Shown: positions 47,828-59,321 of the stretch, in pieces
Layout of the letters: each line of letters begins with the position of its first letter
Position numbering within the stretch: the stretch's first letter is position 1
Assembly (NCBI RefSeq): GCF_002272835.1
Contig: NZ_MLAO01000003.1
Location: 124,001-188,000, forward strand
Reading direction: 5' to 3'
Length of the DNA stretch: 64,000 bases
Source of the DNA: Helicobacter sp. 11S03491-1
GTDB taxonomy: Bacteria > Campylobacterota > Campylobacteria > Campylobacterales > Helicobacteraceae
Translations under genes and position numbers: made by a program
The notes under the pieces: model-generated
Databases searched by the model: none
Told to the model about the DNA's origin: nothing
Seen by the model: only the letters and a program-made list of their open reading frames with translations

Positions 47828-50233
47828 TTGCATCTTAATAAAAAATTATTCATTTTATTTTTATTCTTATTTCTAGGAATATCATTTCTTCAAGCCCAAA
47901 AAATTAACTCAATCCAATATGAGGGGCTTTTGTATATGTCTCCAATGCTTGCAGGAGAAGTTACAGGCATTCAAGAAGGCGATGAAATTGATCCTGCCAC
48001 CATAGACAAAGCAATTCTTGCTCTTTATAATCAAGGGTATTTCAAAGATATTTATGCCACTTTTGATGAGGGGATTCTTACTTTTCATTTTACAGAAAAG
48101 CCACGTGTAGCCAGTATTGAAATTAAAGGTTATGGGACTGAGCAAGAAAAAGAAACTCTTTATACCCAAATGGGCATTAAAAAAGGCGATACATTTGATG
48201 AACAAAAGCTGGAAAAAGCTAAGAATGTCTTAAAAACTATTTTAGAGTATCAGGGGTATTATGGAACTGTGATTGAAACAAATATTGTCCCTGTAAGTTC
48301 AGACGGGGCTTACGCTATTACGCTAAATGTCAATCGTGGGGATAATATTATTATCAAAAAAGCTATCTATGATGGAAGAAAAAAACTCAAAGTTAGCGAA
48401 GTAGAATCTTTAAGCGCCAATAAGGGGCGTGATTTTATGGGTTGGATGTGGGGGCTCAATGATGGGAAATTACACTTAAATGATCTCGAATATGATAGCT
48501 TGAGAATTCAAGATGTTTATATGAGACATGGTTTTTTAGATGCAAATGTTTCCTCACCTTTTTTGAATGCGAATTTTTCTACTTATACAGCAGACCTTTA
48601 TTACAAAATTATTGAGGGCACTCAATATACTGTCTCCGGCATAGAAATTAATATTGATGATGAGGTAGTGCCTATTTCTAAACTTCTCAAAGTAATCAAA
48701 GTCAAAAAAAATGAGATTTTTAATATTGAAAATTTACGCACAGATATCCAGATACTCAAAAGAGAAATTGCTGATAAGGGTTATGCTTTTGCTGTCATTA
48801 AGCCTGATCTTGATAAAAATGAGACAAGCGGAAAAGTTAAAGTTATTTATCATATCCAAGTAGGGCAAAAAGTTTATATTAATGATGTGCTTATTTCAGG
48901 TAATACCCGCACAAGTGATAGGATTGTCAGACGTGAAATTTTGCTTGCTCCCGGAGATCAATATAGTCTTAGCAAGGTTAATAGATCTGAAAATGCCCTA
49001 AGAAGATTGGGATTTTTTGATAATGTCAAAATTGAAGAAAGGCGTGTAAGTGCTGATTCAATGGACTTACTGGTAAGTGTGCAAGAAGGGAGGACAGGAC
49101 AGCTTCAGTTTGGACTTGGATATGGGAGTTATGGAGGGTTGATGATTAATGGATCTGTGAGTGAGAGAAATTTATTTGGCACGGGTCAAAGCGGGAGTAT
49201 TTATGCAAATATCTCTACAGGAACAGGACAAAGCTATAATGGCATCAGAAATAGCGGGCAGCAGTTTTCCGGGAATATTTCTCTTAGCAATCCCAGAATA
49301 TTTGATAGCCGTTATAGCTCATCAGCAAATCTTTATGCAAACTATTATGTAAATTATCAATACGTAGAGCAATCAGGAGGGTTTGGCATCACTGCAGGGA
49401 GACTACTCACCAATACGCTTCGAGTAAGCTTAGGCTATGATATTAACATTACCAAAACTTTCAATTTTTCCTCTCCGCTTTATGAACGTTACTATGCCTC
49501 AAATAAACAAATAGTAGGAACATCTTCAACAGGTTTTGCCAGGGGTATTTGGAATAAAGATTATCATATTCCGATTGCAAGCTCTATTACACCAAGTATT
49601 AGTTTTGACAATACTGATGATTATTATTTTCCCAAAAATGGCATTATTGCTTCGGCTTACGCACAATTTAACGGCATTGGAGGAAATGTCAAAAATGCAA
49701 AACTTTATGCGAAATTTGCTGCTTATTATCATCTCAAAAAACTTATAGGGATCGACTTGATTGCCAGATACAAAGCACAAGGAGGTTATATTTTCCGTTA
49801 TAACACGAATGATTTTTTAGCCATTAATAATACTTTTTATATGGGTGGGGTAACCACTATTAGAGGGTATCAAAGCGGTTCTATATCTCCTCGTGACAAC
49901 TATGGTTTGTGGGTTGGGGGAGATGGGCTTTTTACTAATTCTGTTGAGCTTAGTTACGGGCTCTTAGAAGCGGCGAAAATGAGAATTTCAGCCTACTTTG
50001 ATTACGGGTTTTTAACTTATAAAGGCTATACTCCAGGAATTGCAGAGTTTAAAGATTATGGCGTGCCCGGATCGGGAATAGAGCGTCTGGAATGGAAGGC
50101 AGCTACAGGGCTTGCTTTGGAATGGGTATCACCTATGGGTCCTATCGTTCTTGTATTTCCTATTCACGTTTTTAATAAAAAACCCGGAGATTATACTTCA
50201 AACTTTGAATTCACAATGGGAACAAGATTTTAA
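47828..50233 (+). CDS. bamA: Outer membrane protein assembly factor BamA
   Basis: Omp85-family core of the machine that folds beta-barrels into the outer membrane. It has 801 residues. A signal peptide ends near LGISFLQAQ (residue 23), several POTRA domains follow to about residue 420, then the barrel. The lid-lock GMGVG-like region and VRGYQ-type motif appear as [16 protein letters not shown] near residue 678. The last residue is aromatic (MGTRF). The start is a TTG, as no ATG precedes the signal peptide. It sits between mqnE and mqnC as in H. pylori. Confidence 0.95.
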   Translation: MHLNKKLFILFLFLFLGISFLQAQKINSIQYEGLLYMSPMLAGEVTGIQEGDEIDPATIDKAILALYNQGYFKDIYATFDEGILTFHFTEKPRVASIEIKGYGTEQEKETLYTQMGIKKGDTFDEQKLEKAKNVLKTILEYQGYYGTVIETNIVPVSSDGAYAITLNVNRGDNIIIKKAIYDGRKKLKVSEVESLSANKGRDFMGWMWGLNDGKLHLNDLEYDSLRIQDVYMRHGFLDANVSSPFLNANFSTYTADLYYKIIEGTQYTVSGIEINIDDEVVPISKLLKVIKVKKNEIFNIENLRTDIQILKREIADKGYAFAVIKPDLDKNETSGKVKVIYHIQVGQKVYINDVLISGNTRTSDRIVRREILLAPGDQYSLSKVNRSENALRRLGFFDNVKIEERRVSADSMDLLVSVQEGRTGQLQFGLGYGSYGGLMINGSVSERNLFGTGQSGSIYANISTGTGQSYNGIRNSGQQFSGNISLSNPRIFDSRYSSSANLYANYYVNYQYVEQSGGFGITAGRLLTNTLRVSLGYDINITKTFNFSSPLYERYYASNKQIVGTSSTGFARGIWNKDYHIPIASSITPSISFDNTDDYYFPKNGIIASAYAQFNGIGGNVKNAKLYAKFAAYYHLKKLIGIDLIARYKAQGGYIFRYNTNDFLAINNTFYMGGVTTIRGYQSGSISPRDNYGLWVGGDGLFTNSVELSYGLLEAAKMRISAYFDYGFLTYKGYTPGIAEFKDYGVPGSGIERLEWKAATGLALEWVSPMGPIVLVFPIHVFNKKPGDYTSNFEFTMGTRF

Positions 50234-50243
50234 AGGATGAAAA

Positions 50244-51290
50244 ATGAAACGAGTATCCAATGATGAAATACTTGATTTGATGAAAAATGCCTCACTCAAA
50301 GATTTGGGTGAAATGGCAAGCAAAGTAAAGCAAAATCTCCATCCGGATAAAATCACTACTTTTATTGTTGATAGAAATATTAATTATACCAATATTTGTT
50401 GGGTAGATTGCAAATTCTGCGCGTTTAAAAGACATTTCAATGAAGAAGGGCAATATCTTTTAAGTTTTGAAGAGATTGATAAAAAAATTGATGAGCTTGT
50501 TAGTATTGGAGGCACGCAAATTCTCTTTCAAGGCGGGGTGCATCCAAAGCTTAAAATTGAATATTATCAAGATTTGGTTTCCCATATCCATCAAAAGTAC
50601 CCTGATATTACCGTGCATGGATTTTCGGCTATTGAGGTTAATTATATTGCCAAGGTTTCTAAACTTAGTATTCCTGAAGTTCTCAAAAAGCTTAAAAATG
50701 CAGGGTTGAGTTCTATACCCGGTGCAGGAGCAGAGATTTTAAGCGATCGCGTCAGAGATATTATTGCCCCTAAAAAATTAGATTCTGATGAGTGGATAGA
50801 AGTCCATAGACAAGCCCATAAACTGGATATCAAAAGCACAGCTACAATGATGTTTGGTAGTGTAGATAAAGACGAAGATGTAGTGGAACATTGGGATAGA
50901 GTGCGCAGACTTCAAGATGAGACCGGAGGGTTTAGGGCTTTTATTTTATGGAGTTTCCAACCTGATAATACACCTTTGCAAAAAGAAATGCCCAATATTA
51001 AAAAAGCCTCCAGTAATCGTTATTTAAGACTTTTGGCTTGCAGCAGGCTTTATTTGGATAATGTTGCTAATATTCAAAGTTCTTGGGTAACGCAAGGTTC
51101 GCATATCGGGCAGCTTGCATTGCTTTTTGGGGCTAATGACTTAGGGAGTACGATGATGGAAGAAAATGTTGTTTCAGCAGCAGGAGCAAGCCATTCAATG
51201 AATGAAGAAGAAATGATCAGGCTTATTAAAGATATTGGCGAATACCCGGCCAAAAGAAATACAGCTTATGAAATTCTTAAGAGGTATTAA
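50244..51290 (+). CDS. mqnC: Dehypoxanthine futalosine cyclase MqnC
   Basis: Radical SAM enzyme that cyclises dehypoxanthine futalosine in menaquinone synthesis. It has 348 residues. The cluster motif CWVDCKFCAFKR is near residues 53-64, and QGGVHPKLKIEYYQDL near 95 is family-typical. It follows bamA by ten bases and meets the peptidase gene with no gap, so bamA-mqnC-M16-gatB-ynfA likely form one transcript. Confidence 0.94.
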   Translation: MKRVSNDEILDLMKNASLKDLGEMASKVKQNLHPDKITTFIVDRNINYTNICWVDCKFCAFKRHFNEEGQYLLSFEEIDKKIDELVSIGGTQILFQGGVHPKLKIEYYQDLVSHIHQKYPDITVHGFSAIEVNYIAKVSKLSIPEVLKKLKNAGLSSIPGAGAEILSDRVRDIIAPKKLDSDEWIEVHRQAHKLDIKSTATMMFGSVDKDEDVVEHWDRVRRLQDETGGFRAFILWSFQPDNTPLQKEMPNIKKASSNRYLRLLACSRLYLDNVANIQSSWVTQGSHIGQLALLFGANDLGSTMMEENVVSAAGASHSMNEEEMIRLIKDIGEYPAKRNTAYEILKRY

Positions 51291-52613
51291 ATGAAAAATT
51301 TGATTATCGTGTTATTATTATTTCTAGGAGTGCAAATGATGAGTGCTAATACCCCAAAAGAGTCTATGAAATTCTATGAAATTAATGGTGTCAAGATCCC
51401 TGTGATTTATGAAGAATCCAACCTTTTGCCAACAAGTTTTGTTCAACTTGTCTTTATAGGTGGGGGGAGTATTCATGATGGAGATAAAGAAGGACTCTCC
51501 AGAATTGCTTCAAGTTTGCTTAATGAAGGCACCAAAGAACTCGGCGCGACAAAATTTTCAGAGCTTCTTGAGCAAAAAGCCATTAGTATCAGCGCTAATT
51601 CGGGACTTGAAACTCTTGATATTGAACTGAATTATCTCAAAGAAGAACAAGATAATGCCCTTAAATTCTTAGATGATCTTCTCAAATCCCCTAATATTAC
51701 TGATAAGGCTTTAAAAAAAGTCCGGACCAAAACAACATCAAACCTTCTCAATAAAGAAAATGATTTTGATTATATTGCAGACATCGCTCTTAAGGCTTTG
51801 CTTTTCAAAAATACTCCTCTTGCTCAACCGGCATTGGGGAGTATTCAAAGCATACAAAATATCAAGCTTACAGATGTTAAAAAATATTTAGAACAAAATC
51901 TTGTTCTCTCAAGGCTTGTAATTGTAATGGGTGGAGACATGAACATAGATAAGACGCTTGCTTCGCTAAAATCTATTCTATCTCGCTTGCGTGTAGGAAT
52001 AAAATCTCAAACACATCATTATGAAGCTAACTTTAAGCCACAAGAAAAAGTTGTTTATAAAGATACCCAACAAGCTTATATTTATTTTGGTTCTCCTTTT
52101 AAAATCCATAACCTTCAAACAGATATTTATAAGGCAAAAGTAATGGCTTTTATATTGGGCTCAAGTGGATTTGGTTCCAGATTAATGGAAGAGATTAGGG
52201 TCAAAAGAGGTTTGGCATATTCTGCTTATATGAGAATTATTACCAACAATATTGCCGGTTATACGAGTGGCTATCTACAAACGCAATTGGAAAATCAAAA
52301 AGAAAGCATAGAATTAGTCAAAAAAGTAGTTGATGATTTTGTGCAAAAAGGTGTTAGTCAAGCTGAGCTTGATGGGGCTAAAGATTTTCTTTTGGGTTCT
52401 GAGCCTCTTAGAAACGAAACTCTTTCTCAACGTCTTTATACAAAATTTTATAATTTTTATTTAGGCTTGGGGCTTGATTTTGATAAGAAACAATTAGAGC
52501 AAATCAAAAACCTTACTCTTGATGAGTTAAATGTTTATATCAAATCGCATACTGAGATCAAAGATATTTCTTTTGCTATTGTTACTAAAAAACCCAAAAA
52601 GGAATCAAAATGA
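51291..52613 (+). CDS. M16 family peptidase homologue, zinc motif missing
   Basis: A 440-residue protein with an N-terminal signal-like segment (residues 1-19, ending MMSAN) and two M16 half-domains. Where active members have HxxEH, this one has [18 protein letters not shown] near residue 65, so zinc binding is lost. The later [11 protein letters not shown] near 305 matches the Arg-Tyr pair typical of non-catalytic M16B partners. In H. pylori the same-position gene is called ymxG. It probably works as the inactive subunit of a heterodimer in the periplasm. Confidence 0.85.
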   Translation: MKNLIIVLLLFLGVQMMSANTPKESMKFYEINGVKIPVIYEESNLLPTSFVQLVFIGGGSIHDGDKEGLSRIASSLLNEGTKELGATKFSELLEQKAISISANSGLETLDIELNYLKEEQDNALKFLDDLLKSPNITDKALKKVRTKTTSNLLNKENDFDYIADIALKALLFKNTPLAQPALGSIQSIQNIKLTDVKKYLEQNLVLSRLVIVMGGDMNIDKTLASLKSILSRLRVGIKSQTHHYEANFKPQEKVVYKDTQQAYIYFGSPFKIHNLQTDIYKAKVMAFILGSSGFGSRLMEEIRVKRGLAYSAYMRIITNNIAGYTSGYLQTQLENQKESIELVKKVVDDFVQKGVSQAELDGAKDFLLGSEPLRNETLSQRLYTKFYNFYLGLGLDFDKKQLEQIKNLTLDELNVYIKSHTEIKDISFAIVTKKPKKESK

Positions 52614-54043
52614 GCAAGTTTGAAACTATTATCGGGCTTGAAGTTCATGTTCAGCTCAATACACAAACAAAAATATTTTGCTCTTGTCCTACAAGTTTTG
52701 GTGAAAATCCAAATATAAATGTTTGCCCTACTTGTCTGGGGTTGCCCGGAGCGCTTCCTGTACTCAATAGAGAAGTTCTTAAAAAAGCCATTCAATTTGG
52801 TAGTGCTATTCATGCTTGTATCAATCAAAGTTCAATTTTTGCCAGAAAAAATTATTTTTATCCCGATCTCCCAAAAGCCTATCAAATTTCTCAGTTTGAA
52901 ATTCCTATTGTAGGCAAAGGAAGCATAGAGATTCTCGTCAATGGACAAAAACGAATCATAGGGGTTACACGTGCTCATATGGAAGAAGATGCGGGTAAAA
53001 ATATTCATGAAGGAGAAATTTCTAAAGTCGATCTCAATCGTGCCTGCACCCCTTTGCTTGAAATTGTTTCTGAGCCGGATATGCGTAGTAGTGATGAGGC
53101 AATTGCTTACCTAAAAAAACTTCATTCTATTGTGCGTTTTATTGGTATCTCAGATGCCAATATGCAAGAAGGAAGTTTTCGTTGCGATGCTAATGTTTCT
53201 ATCCGACCCCAAGGAGATCACAAACTTTATACCAGAGTAGAGATTAAGAATCTCAATAGTTTCAGGTTTATCCAAAAAGCTATTGAATATGAGGTACAAC
53301 GCCAAAGAGAAGCTTGGGAAGATGGCAAATATAATGAAGAAGTTAGGCAAGAAACAAGGCTTTTTGACACAGAAAAAGGGATTACAAGGTCTATGCGCGG
53401 CAAAGAAGAGTCTGCAGATTATCGTTATTTTCCGGATCCTGATTTGTTGCCCGTATATATTGATGAAGAATTGTTCAAAGAAGGGAGAATCATCGCTGAG
53501 CTTCCTGATGAGAAAAAAGAACGTTATATTCAGGAGCTTGGCATTAAAGAAAGCGATGCTCTTGTATTGGTTGGTGATTTGGATATAGCAACCTATTTTG
53601 AAACTATGATTGCAGATGGGGCGAGCCCTAAGGGAAGTGTTGTGTGGCTAAGTGTTGAATTATTGGGGAGATTAAAAGGTGAAAATACCCTTCAAAATTG
53701 TGGTGTTTCACCCCATAGTTTAAGTATTTTGGTCAAACGTATTGATGAGGGAAAAATCAGCGGTAAGGGAGGCAAAGAAATTCTTGATGTCCTTGTAGAA
53801 CAAAAAGGAGGTGATGTTGATGCCCTTATTGATTCGCTTGGTTTAACTCAAGTCAATGATGATGAAGCTATTTTAAAAACTATTCAAAGTGTTTTGAATG
53901 CCAATGCTCATAAGGTGAATGAATATAGAAATGGCAAGGATAAATTATTTGGATTTTTTGTAGGGCAAGTGATGAAGGCTTCAAAAGGAGCTAATCCAAA
54001 TCGCGTCAATGAACTTCTAAAAGAAAAATTAGGTTTATGTTAG
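52610..54043 (+). CDS. gatB: Aspartyl/glutamyl-tRNA amidotransferase subunit B
   Basis: Subunit B of the GatCAB complex, which turns Glu-tRNA(Gln) and Asp-tRNA(Asn) into the amidated forms. It has 477 residues. [18 protein letters not shown] near residue 8 carries the zinc-site Cys with [12 protein letters not shown] near 38, and [17 protein letters not shown] near residue 144 follows. It overlaps the peptidase gene by four bases. GatA and GatC are elsewhere. Confidence 0.97.
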   Translation: MSKFETIIGLEVHVQLNTQTKIFCSCPTSFGENPNINVCPTCLGLPGALPVLNREVLKKAIQFGSAIHACINQSSIFARKNYFYPDLPKAYQISQFEIPIVGKGSIEILVNGQKRIIGVTRAHMEEDAGKNIHEGEISKVDLNRACTPLLEIVSEPDMRSSDEAIAYLKKLHSIVRFIGISDANMQEGSFRCDANVSIRPQGDHKLYTRVEIKNLNSFRFIQKAIEYEVQRQREAWEDGKYNEEVRQETRLFDTEKGITRSMRGKEESADYRYFPDPDLLPVYIDEELFKEGRIIAELPDEKKERYIQELGIKESDALVLVGDLDIATYFETMIADGASPKGSVVWLSVELLGRLKGENTLQNCGVSPHSLSILVKRIDEGKISGKGGKEILDVLVEQKGGDVDALIDSLGLTQVNDDEAILKTIQSVLNANAHKVNEYRNGKDKLFGFFVGQVMKASKGANPNRVNELLKEKLGLC

Positions 54044-54369
54044 TTGCCAAATCAATTATATTTTTCTTGTTTGCTTGTATTTTTGAGGTTGGAGGGGGAT
54101 ATTTGGTATGGTTATGGTTTAAAGAAGATAAACCAATTTGGATAGGGGTTGTTGGGGGCATTTGTCTGTTTATTTATGGTGTGATAGCAACCCTTCAGGT
54201 TCAAGGATTTGGTAGGGTTTATGCAACTTATGGAGGATTTTTCATTGTATTTTCATTGCTATGGGCTTATATTTTTGATGGTTTTAAGCCTGATAGATAC
54301 GATGTGATTGGTGCTATAATTACTTTATTTGGAGTATGTGTGATTATGTATGCCCCACGTCATACATAA
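54037..54369 (+). CDS. ynfA: YnfA/UPF0060 family membrane protein
   Basis: Small inner membrane protein of 110 residues with four hydrophobic helices and the family marks [12 protein letters not shown] near 16 and [15 protein letters not shown] near 62, ending IMYAPR. Relatives of the small multidrug resistance fold are proposed to export cationic compounds. It overlaps gatB by seven bases and so ends that operon; it converges on the AsmA-like gene. Confidence 0.9.
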   Translation: MLVAKSIIFFLFACIFEVGGGYLVWLWFKEDKPIWIGVVGGICLFIYGVIATLQVQGFGRVYATYGGFFIVFSLLWAYIFDGFKPDRYDVIGAIITLFGVCVIMYAPRHT

Positions 54370-54374
54370 AAATC

Positions 54375-56399
54375 TTATAACCCTTTTATGAATCCATCCA
54401 GAAGATTTTTTATTTTTTCTTGGTCTTTTGGAGGGGCATATTTTTTAATGAGATCACTTGCATTTTTTCCTATTTGTTTTTGGATAAGATTGCTTGCATC
54501 AATTACAATTTTGGGCGTATTCAAATCCCCATTTAGAATCAAATAAATATAATCTTTATTGAGAGATAGTTTCATCTTTGAGTTGATTTCATGTTTTGAT
54601 AAATTAACTTTCATGTATTGTGAATCTATATTGATGGAACGATTTTGAAGATTGAATTTTGAATCAAGTGTTTTTTGGTCTATTTCAGAAGAAAATGTAG
54701 CTGTATCAAAAACCTGCTTACTCAAGTCAAATCCACTATATTTCTTAATAGTGTCTGTGAGTTTATTGGGCATAATTTTGCTATTTTTAAGGAATGCAGA
54801 AATCTTCCCTTTTTCTATAAAGAGATCATAATCCAGGTTTCCATCTACAAGAGCATCAAAAACGCCGGTAATTTCAAAAAGATCAAGAATTTTATAGGCA
54901 CTGATTTGATCAAAATCAATATGTAATTTTTGTTGGTTGATATTGCCTTTAATATTCCCTCCCAAAGACGAAGAAACGAAATTAGCAAAAAAATGATTGG
55001 GATAGTATTTAAAATCACCCTCTAAATTAAGCACTCCTTTAAGTTGCATGTTTGTAATGAGTTTAAGTTTTTTTAATTCAGGGATAGAGATTGCATAATT
55101 TCCATCTAAAAGAGGTTTATAGATATCCAAATTTGCTTTTTTAATAGCTATTTTTCCCAGAGGAGAGTGAAGTTCAAAATTAATCTTCCCAATACCTTTT
55201 TGCAAGGCTAAATTTATTCGAGTATCAAAAATGGTATTTGGTATGTTAATGTTGAAATCATTTTTGATAGAAATTTGGTTTGTTTTGGCTTTAAGATCGC
55301 CTAAGGCATTGAATGAAAAATCTTTATTAAAATCATATGCTTCACCCTTAAAATTTCCATTTCCATCTATGTATGGGGGTTGGTAAAGCATCCACAAAAA
55401 TTTAGTGGTTGCAATATTTTTGATATCAAAATCAATTTTTTGAAGATGAAAATTTTCTAAATTGATACTGTATTCACTTGTAGAATTAGCAATATCGCTA
55501 TTGCCATGAATGATGAGTAAATTTTTATCTCCTTGTATAAGGCCATTTGTTGCAACCTCTCCTCTAATGGGTATTTTGAACAAAATGCCCAAAGGCGATA
55601 TATCTGAAAATTTAAACCGGTATTGGTTGTTTATTTTCCATGTAGGGATTTCTAAAGTTCCATTAGTAGCGATGTTGCCTATGTTGGAAGTAAGGCTAAA
55701 ATAGTTTTTGACTATTTTATCTTTGAGATGAGCTTGCAAATCAAGCAAAAAATTTGTTTTGGGGATAGTTGTTTTAAAATCTTTTTGTATCAGGGATTGG
55801 TTGAGATACCCTTGAGTAATTTGTGTAGAAAAATCTCCATCAAAACCATTGATTTGATTGGCTTTGAAATTTGCATGTAGTTTTAGAATACCATTAATAT
55901 AGGGTTTTTTTCCTAAAATCATTAAGATTTCTTGAATGTGCAAATCTTTAATTTCAGCTTGTATTGCATTTACATTGAATTTTTTTATTCTAGTTTGTAT
56001 ATGAGTTTGGGATTGCCCTATATTACTTGATGTATGGATAAGAAAATCTTGAATTTTTCCTTCAAAGGTGGAATTGATCGAGGCTGTTTGTTTTATTTGT
56101 TCTGAGGAGGATAAATTTGGAGTTTTGATATTAAAAGCGCCTTTGATATTTTGAGAAAAAAGTGAAAAGTTTGATTGAAGGTAGGCTTGAATATTATTTT
56201 TTGTTTCAAAAGAAGCATTTAGGCTAGTGGGACGCAAGGAAAAATCTTGCAATTGCACATAAAATGGCAAATATTTATTAAGTTGTGTTTGCACAAGAGG
56301 CTTCAAAAGATAATTGCCCCATTGCGTAAATAAAACTATATAAGCAACTATGAAGATGATGGCAAGAATCCCCAATAACCAAAGCATAATTTTTTTCAC
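54375..56399 (-). CDS. AsmA-like protein
   Basis: A 674-residue protein with one N-terminal membrane segment (about residues 5-27) and a long periplasmic part of repeated beta-strand character, ending KKYAPPKDQEKIKNLLDGFIKGL. This architecture suits the AsmA/TamB group, thought to carry lipids to the outer membrane. An amphipathic C-terminal segment near 600-640 is like the AsmA domain. It follows ccsBA in the same direction by about 90 bases. The family fit is by architecture, not by motif. Confidence 0.7.
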   Translation of the reverse strand: MKKIMLWLLGILAIIFIVAYIVLFTQWGNYLLKPLVQTQLNKYLPFYVQLQDFSLRPTSLNASFETKNNIQAYLQSNFSLFSQNIKGAFNIKTPNLSSSEQIKQTASINSTFEGKIQDFLIHTSSNIGQSQTHIQTRIKKFNVNAIQAEIKDLHIQEILMILGKKPYINGILKLHANFKANQINGFDGDFSTQITQGYLNQSLIQKDFKTTIPKTNFLLDLQAHLKDKIVKNYFSLTSNIGNIATNGTLEIPTWKINNQYRFKFSDISPLGILFKIPIRGEVATNGLIQGDKNLLIIHGNSDIANSTSEYSINLENFHLQKIDFDIKNIATTKFLWMLYQPPYIDGNGNFKGEAYDFNKDFSFNALGDLKAKTNQISIKNDFNINIPNTIFDTRINLALQKGIGKINFELHSPLGKIAIKKANLDIYKPLLDGNYAISIPELKKLKLITNMQLKGVLNLEGDFKYYPNHFFANFVSSSLGGNIKGNINQQKLHIDFDQISAYKILDLFEITGVFDALVDGNLDYDLFIEKGKISAFLKNSKIMPNKLTDTIKKYSGFDLSKQVFDTATFSSEIDQKTLDSKFNLQNRSINIDSQYMKVNLSKHEINSKMKLSLNKDYIYLILNGDLNTPKIVIDASNLIQKQIGKNASDLIKKYAPPKDQEKIKNLLDGFIKGL

Positions 56400-56490
56400 C
56401 TTCTTCTCCTTTAAGTAAAATATTTTTACTTATTTGAAAATACATTCATTATTTGGCAATATTTTATCAATGTATTTATCAAGTATATAT

Positions 56491-59313
56491 TTATAATTGA
56501 GGCATTTTCAACTTTCGCTTAAAAGCGCTGACAATAACTAAGATAATTGTAAAAGCCACAAAGTAATATAGAAATATAGGGATAGGCAAGGGATCTCCTG
56601 CAGCATAACTATGCATCCCTGATAAATAATAATTCACACCAAAATAAGTCATCAAAATTGAGTAAAAACCTATTACGCTCGCGCTTGCAAAAATATAAGG
56701 CATAAAAGCAAAGCCCATAAATCGCAAATGCAAAATAATCGCATAAACACCAATAGAAATTAATGCCCAAGTTTCTTTAGGATCCCATCCCCAATAACGC
56801 CCCCATGACTCATTTGCCCATACCCCTCCTAGAAAATTCCCAACAGTTAGCATCAATAAACCAAAAATCATACTCATTTCGTTAATGGCGCTTAAAGAAA
56901 GAATAGTTTGATCAATATTGGGGTGTTTTGGACTTCTTAGAATAAACATAACTAACGTAATGATTCCTAAAATAAAACATAAACCCAAGAACCCATAACT
57001 TGCTGTAATAACAGAAACATGGATATTAAGCCAATAAGATTTTAGTACAGGCACAAGATTGCCAATTTGAGGATCCATAAAACCCAGATGAGCTACAAAA
57101 AGTCCAATGCCTGCTAAAAAGCTTGATGCACACAAAGCGAGATTAGATTTTCTAAAAAATACCACCCCTGCTATGCCTGCAGCCCATGAAATATAAAGCA
57201 TAGATTCATAGGCATTACTCCAAGGAGAATGTCCACTTACATACCAACGTAAAATAAGCCCTGCTGTATGGGCTATCACACATAATGTCATAAGGCTATA
57301 AATCCCTCTAACAAGCCATTTATTTATGGGTTTATCTCTTAAAATACCGGTAATAACAGCTATAAACAATAAAAGTCCCAATAAAATATAAGGCAATGTA
57401 AGTTTGTCAAAAAAATTGGCATGATTAAGAAAAATCTCTGAAGTAACTTTTGACTTTGGAAGGTATAAATCCTTGCCATACAATTGTTGGTATTTGGCTA
57501 CTATATCTAGAGCTTCATCAGCTTGTTTCCATTGATTGTGGGCAATTCCATTATCAAATCCGGAAAAAATATCACTCAAAATAATCTGAATTTCTTTAGC
57601 TCTTTGTGGAGAAGATTTTTCTAATGCCTCTAGCGGGGCATACCAAGTATGAGATTTTTCATCCGGGAATATTCTTAAAATTTGTCCGCTAAAGACCATA
57701 AAAACAAGATTTAATCGTTCATCAACATTTAACACATCTTTATCAAAAGTCCCTCTTTCATTAGGTTTTTTGCGATTGGCTTCTTCAATATAGTTTTGTA
57801 ATTTATACCCATCAGGACCAAAAGCATCTGCAAATGCAATTCGTTTTTGATTTTCACCCACTCCCAGAATTTTTCTAAGTTTTGGCGTTGCGGTATAGAT
57901 AATTTTAATATCTTTCCAATCATTTGGATAAAGCATCATCCCCAAAAAGACTTGATTATTACTCAATCCTTCAAAGCCATCTTCTTTAGTGATTTTGTGG
58001 ATAATATTCATTGCTACTGTATCGACCGGTTTTATTCGCCCGCCAAAATCTTGGAGTTGAAGTTGGGCAAATTTTTTAGTATGGTGGGCTGCGTTTTTTC
58101 TAAGATTTTGTAGTCTTTGGATGATCTCTTCTTGTGGAGTAGAAGATTCTGTGTCGTTAGCTTGGGGTTTGGTAGCTTGAGGCATTATTTGTGTGCTTGC
58201 AGGTCCATGAGTATCAATTTTTTCTGTTTTGGCATGAGCAATATTGCTACTTCCAAGCCCAAGCGCAATAACAAAGGCTAATGAAGCAATTTTTTGTGCT
58301 TTTAGAAATCTTGAGAGTTTTTTGAATCTTCCTTTATGTGCAAATAATAGCCAAATAGCCCCCAGTATCAACATAGCATAGCCAATATAGGTTGGAATTT
58401 TTCCGGGATCTTTATTGACAGATAAAATAGTCCCTTCTTCATCGGTGTCATATGAAGATTGAAAAAATCTATAGCCATCATAATCAAGAACGTGATTCAT
58501 ATAAATTCTATAAGGCATGATCGTGTTTCCTTGTGCATCTAAAACTTCAACTTCAGATGCATATGAAGAAGGACTCATTGAGCCGGGGTAGCGTTGCAAA
58601 TCAAATTTATTAAGCTTCAAGCTAAAGGGAAGCTTGACTTTTTTTATACCCCAATTGATAAAAATCTTTGTCCCTTCAAAATTCATTCCAACATCTCTAC
58701 TCTCAATACCTGGTCCCCCGATAATATTATATGTGCGAGGAATGCCTTCATAACCGGCTTCTAAAACCAAAAAAGAAGTATTGTCATTTTTGTTGAGATT
58801 TTTTTTATAAACTTCAATGGAATGTAATTTTAAGGGTTTATCAAAAATCATGATTGTTTTTTTGAGTTGATGGTGAGAAAACGGAGAAATTGTGCTTGGA
58901 AAAGATAGTTTTTGTGTTTTGCCCTCAGGAGAAATAGCGCTAATGTTAATAAAGCTATCAGTTGTGGTTACCAAGGAGTTTGTTTGTCCTTCACGAATAT
59001 GCATAGTCCCTTCAAAACCAAAGAATCTTGTTACCCCGGCACCAAAAATAATTACTATAAGTGAAATATGAAATAAAACGCTGGCATATTTTTTTCTCTG
59101 CCATGCCTTTGAAACAATTAAAGTGCCTATCAAAACAATCATTAAATAAATATGAATCCCATCAAACCACCATGTGTTATATACCATTGCTCTAGCTGCA
59201 GGGGTGCCAAAGTCATTTTCGATAAAAGTTGCGGCTGCACAGGCGATAGCATATAAGCCAAGCAAAGGAATAGCTGCCCAAAATGAGCAGAAAAATAATT
59301 TAAATATTTTCAT
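56491..59313 (-). CDS. ccsBA: Cytochrome c synthase CcsBA (ResB-ResC fusion)
   Basis: Exports haem and attaches it to apocytochrome c in the System II pathway. It has about 941 residues: an N-terminal ResB-like half, a linker rich in polar residues near 380-420, and a ResC half with the WWD haem motif ESWGRYWGWDPKETW near residue 835. I chose the ATG at 59313, six bases after AAGG; the ATG at 59319 abuts it, and the longer frame up to 59397 overlaps the upstream gene. The fused form is typical of Campylobacterota. Confidence 0.94.
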   Translation of the reverse strand: MKIFKLFFCSFWAAIPLLGLYAIACAAATFIENDFGTPAARAMVYNTWWFDGIHIYLMIVLIGTLIVSKAWQRKKYASVLFHISLIVIIFGAGVTRFFGFEGTMHIREGQTNSLVTTTDSFINISAISPEGKTQKLSFPSTISPFSHHQLKKTIMIFDKPLKLHSIEVYKKNLNKNDNTSFLVLEAGYEGIPRTYNIIGGPGIESRDVGMNFEGTKIFINWGIKKVKLPFSLKLNKFDLQRYPGSMSPSSYASEVEVLDAQGNTIMPYRIYMNHVLDYDGYRFFQSSYDTDEEGTILSVNKDPGKIPTYIGYAMLILGAIWLLFAHKGRFKKLSRFLKAQKIASLAFVIALGLGSSNIAHAKTEKIDTHGPASTQIMPQATKPQANDTESSTPQEEIIQRLQNLRKNAAHHTKKFAQLQLQDFGGRIKPVDTVAMNIIHKITKEDGFEGLSNNQVFLGMMLYPNDWKDIKIIYTATPKLRKILGVGENQKRIAFADAFGPDGYKLQNYIEEANRKKPNERGTFDKDVLNVDERLNLVFMVFSGQILRIFPDEKSHTWYAPLEALEKSSPQRAKEIQIILSDIFSGFDNGIAHNQWKQADEALDIVAKYQQLYGKDLYLPKSKVTSEIFLNHANFFDKLTLPYILLGLLLFIAVITGILRDKPINKWLVRGIYSLMTLCVIAHTAGLILRWYVSGHSPWSNAYESMLYISWAAGIAGVVFFRKSNLALCASSFLAGIGLFVAHLGFMDPQIGNLVPVLKSYWLNIHVSVITASYGFLGLCFILGIITLVMFILRSPKHPNIDQTILSLSAINEMSMIFGLLMLTVGNFLGGVWANESWGRYWGWDPKETWALISIGVYAIILHLRFMGFAFMPYIFASASVIGFYSILMTYFGVNYYLSGMHSYAAGDPLPIPIFLYYFVAFTIILVIVSAFKRKLKMPQL

Positions 59314-59321
59314 CTTCATCC

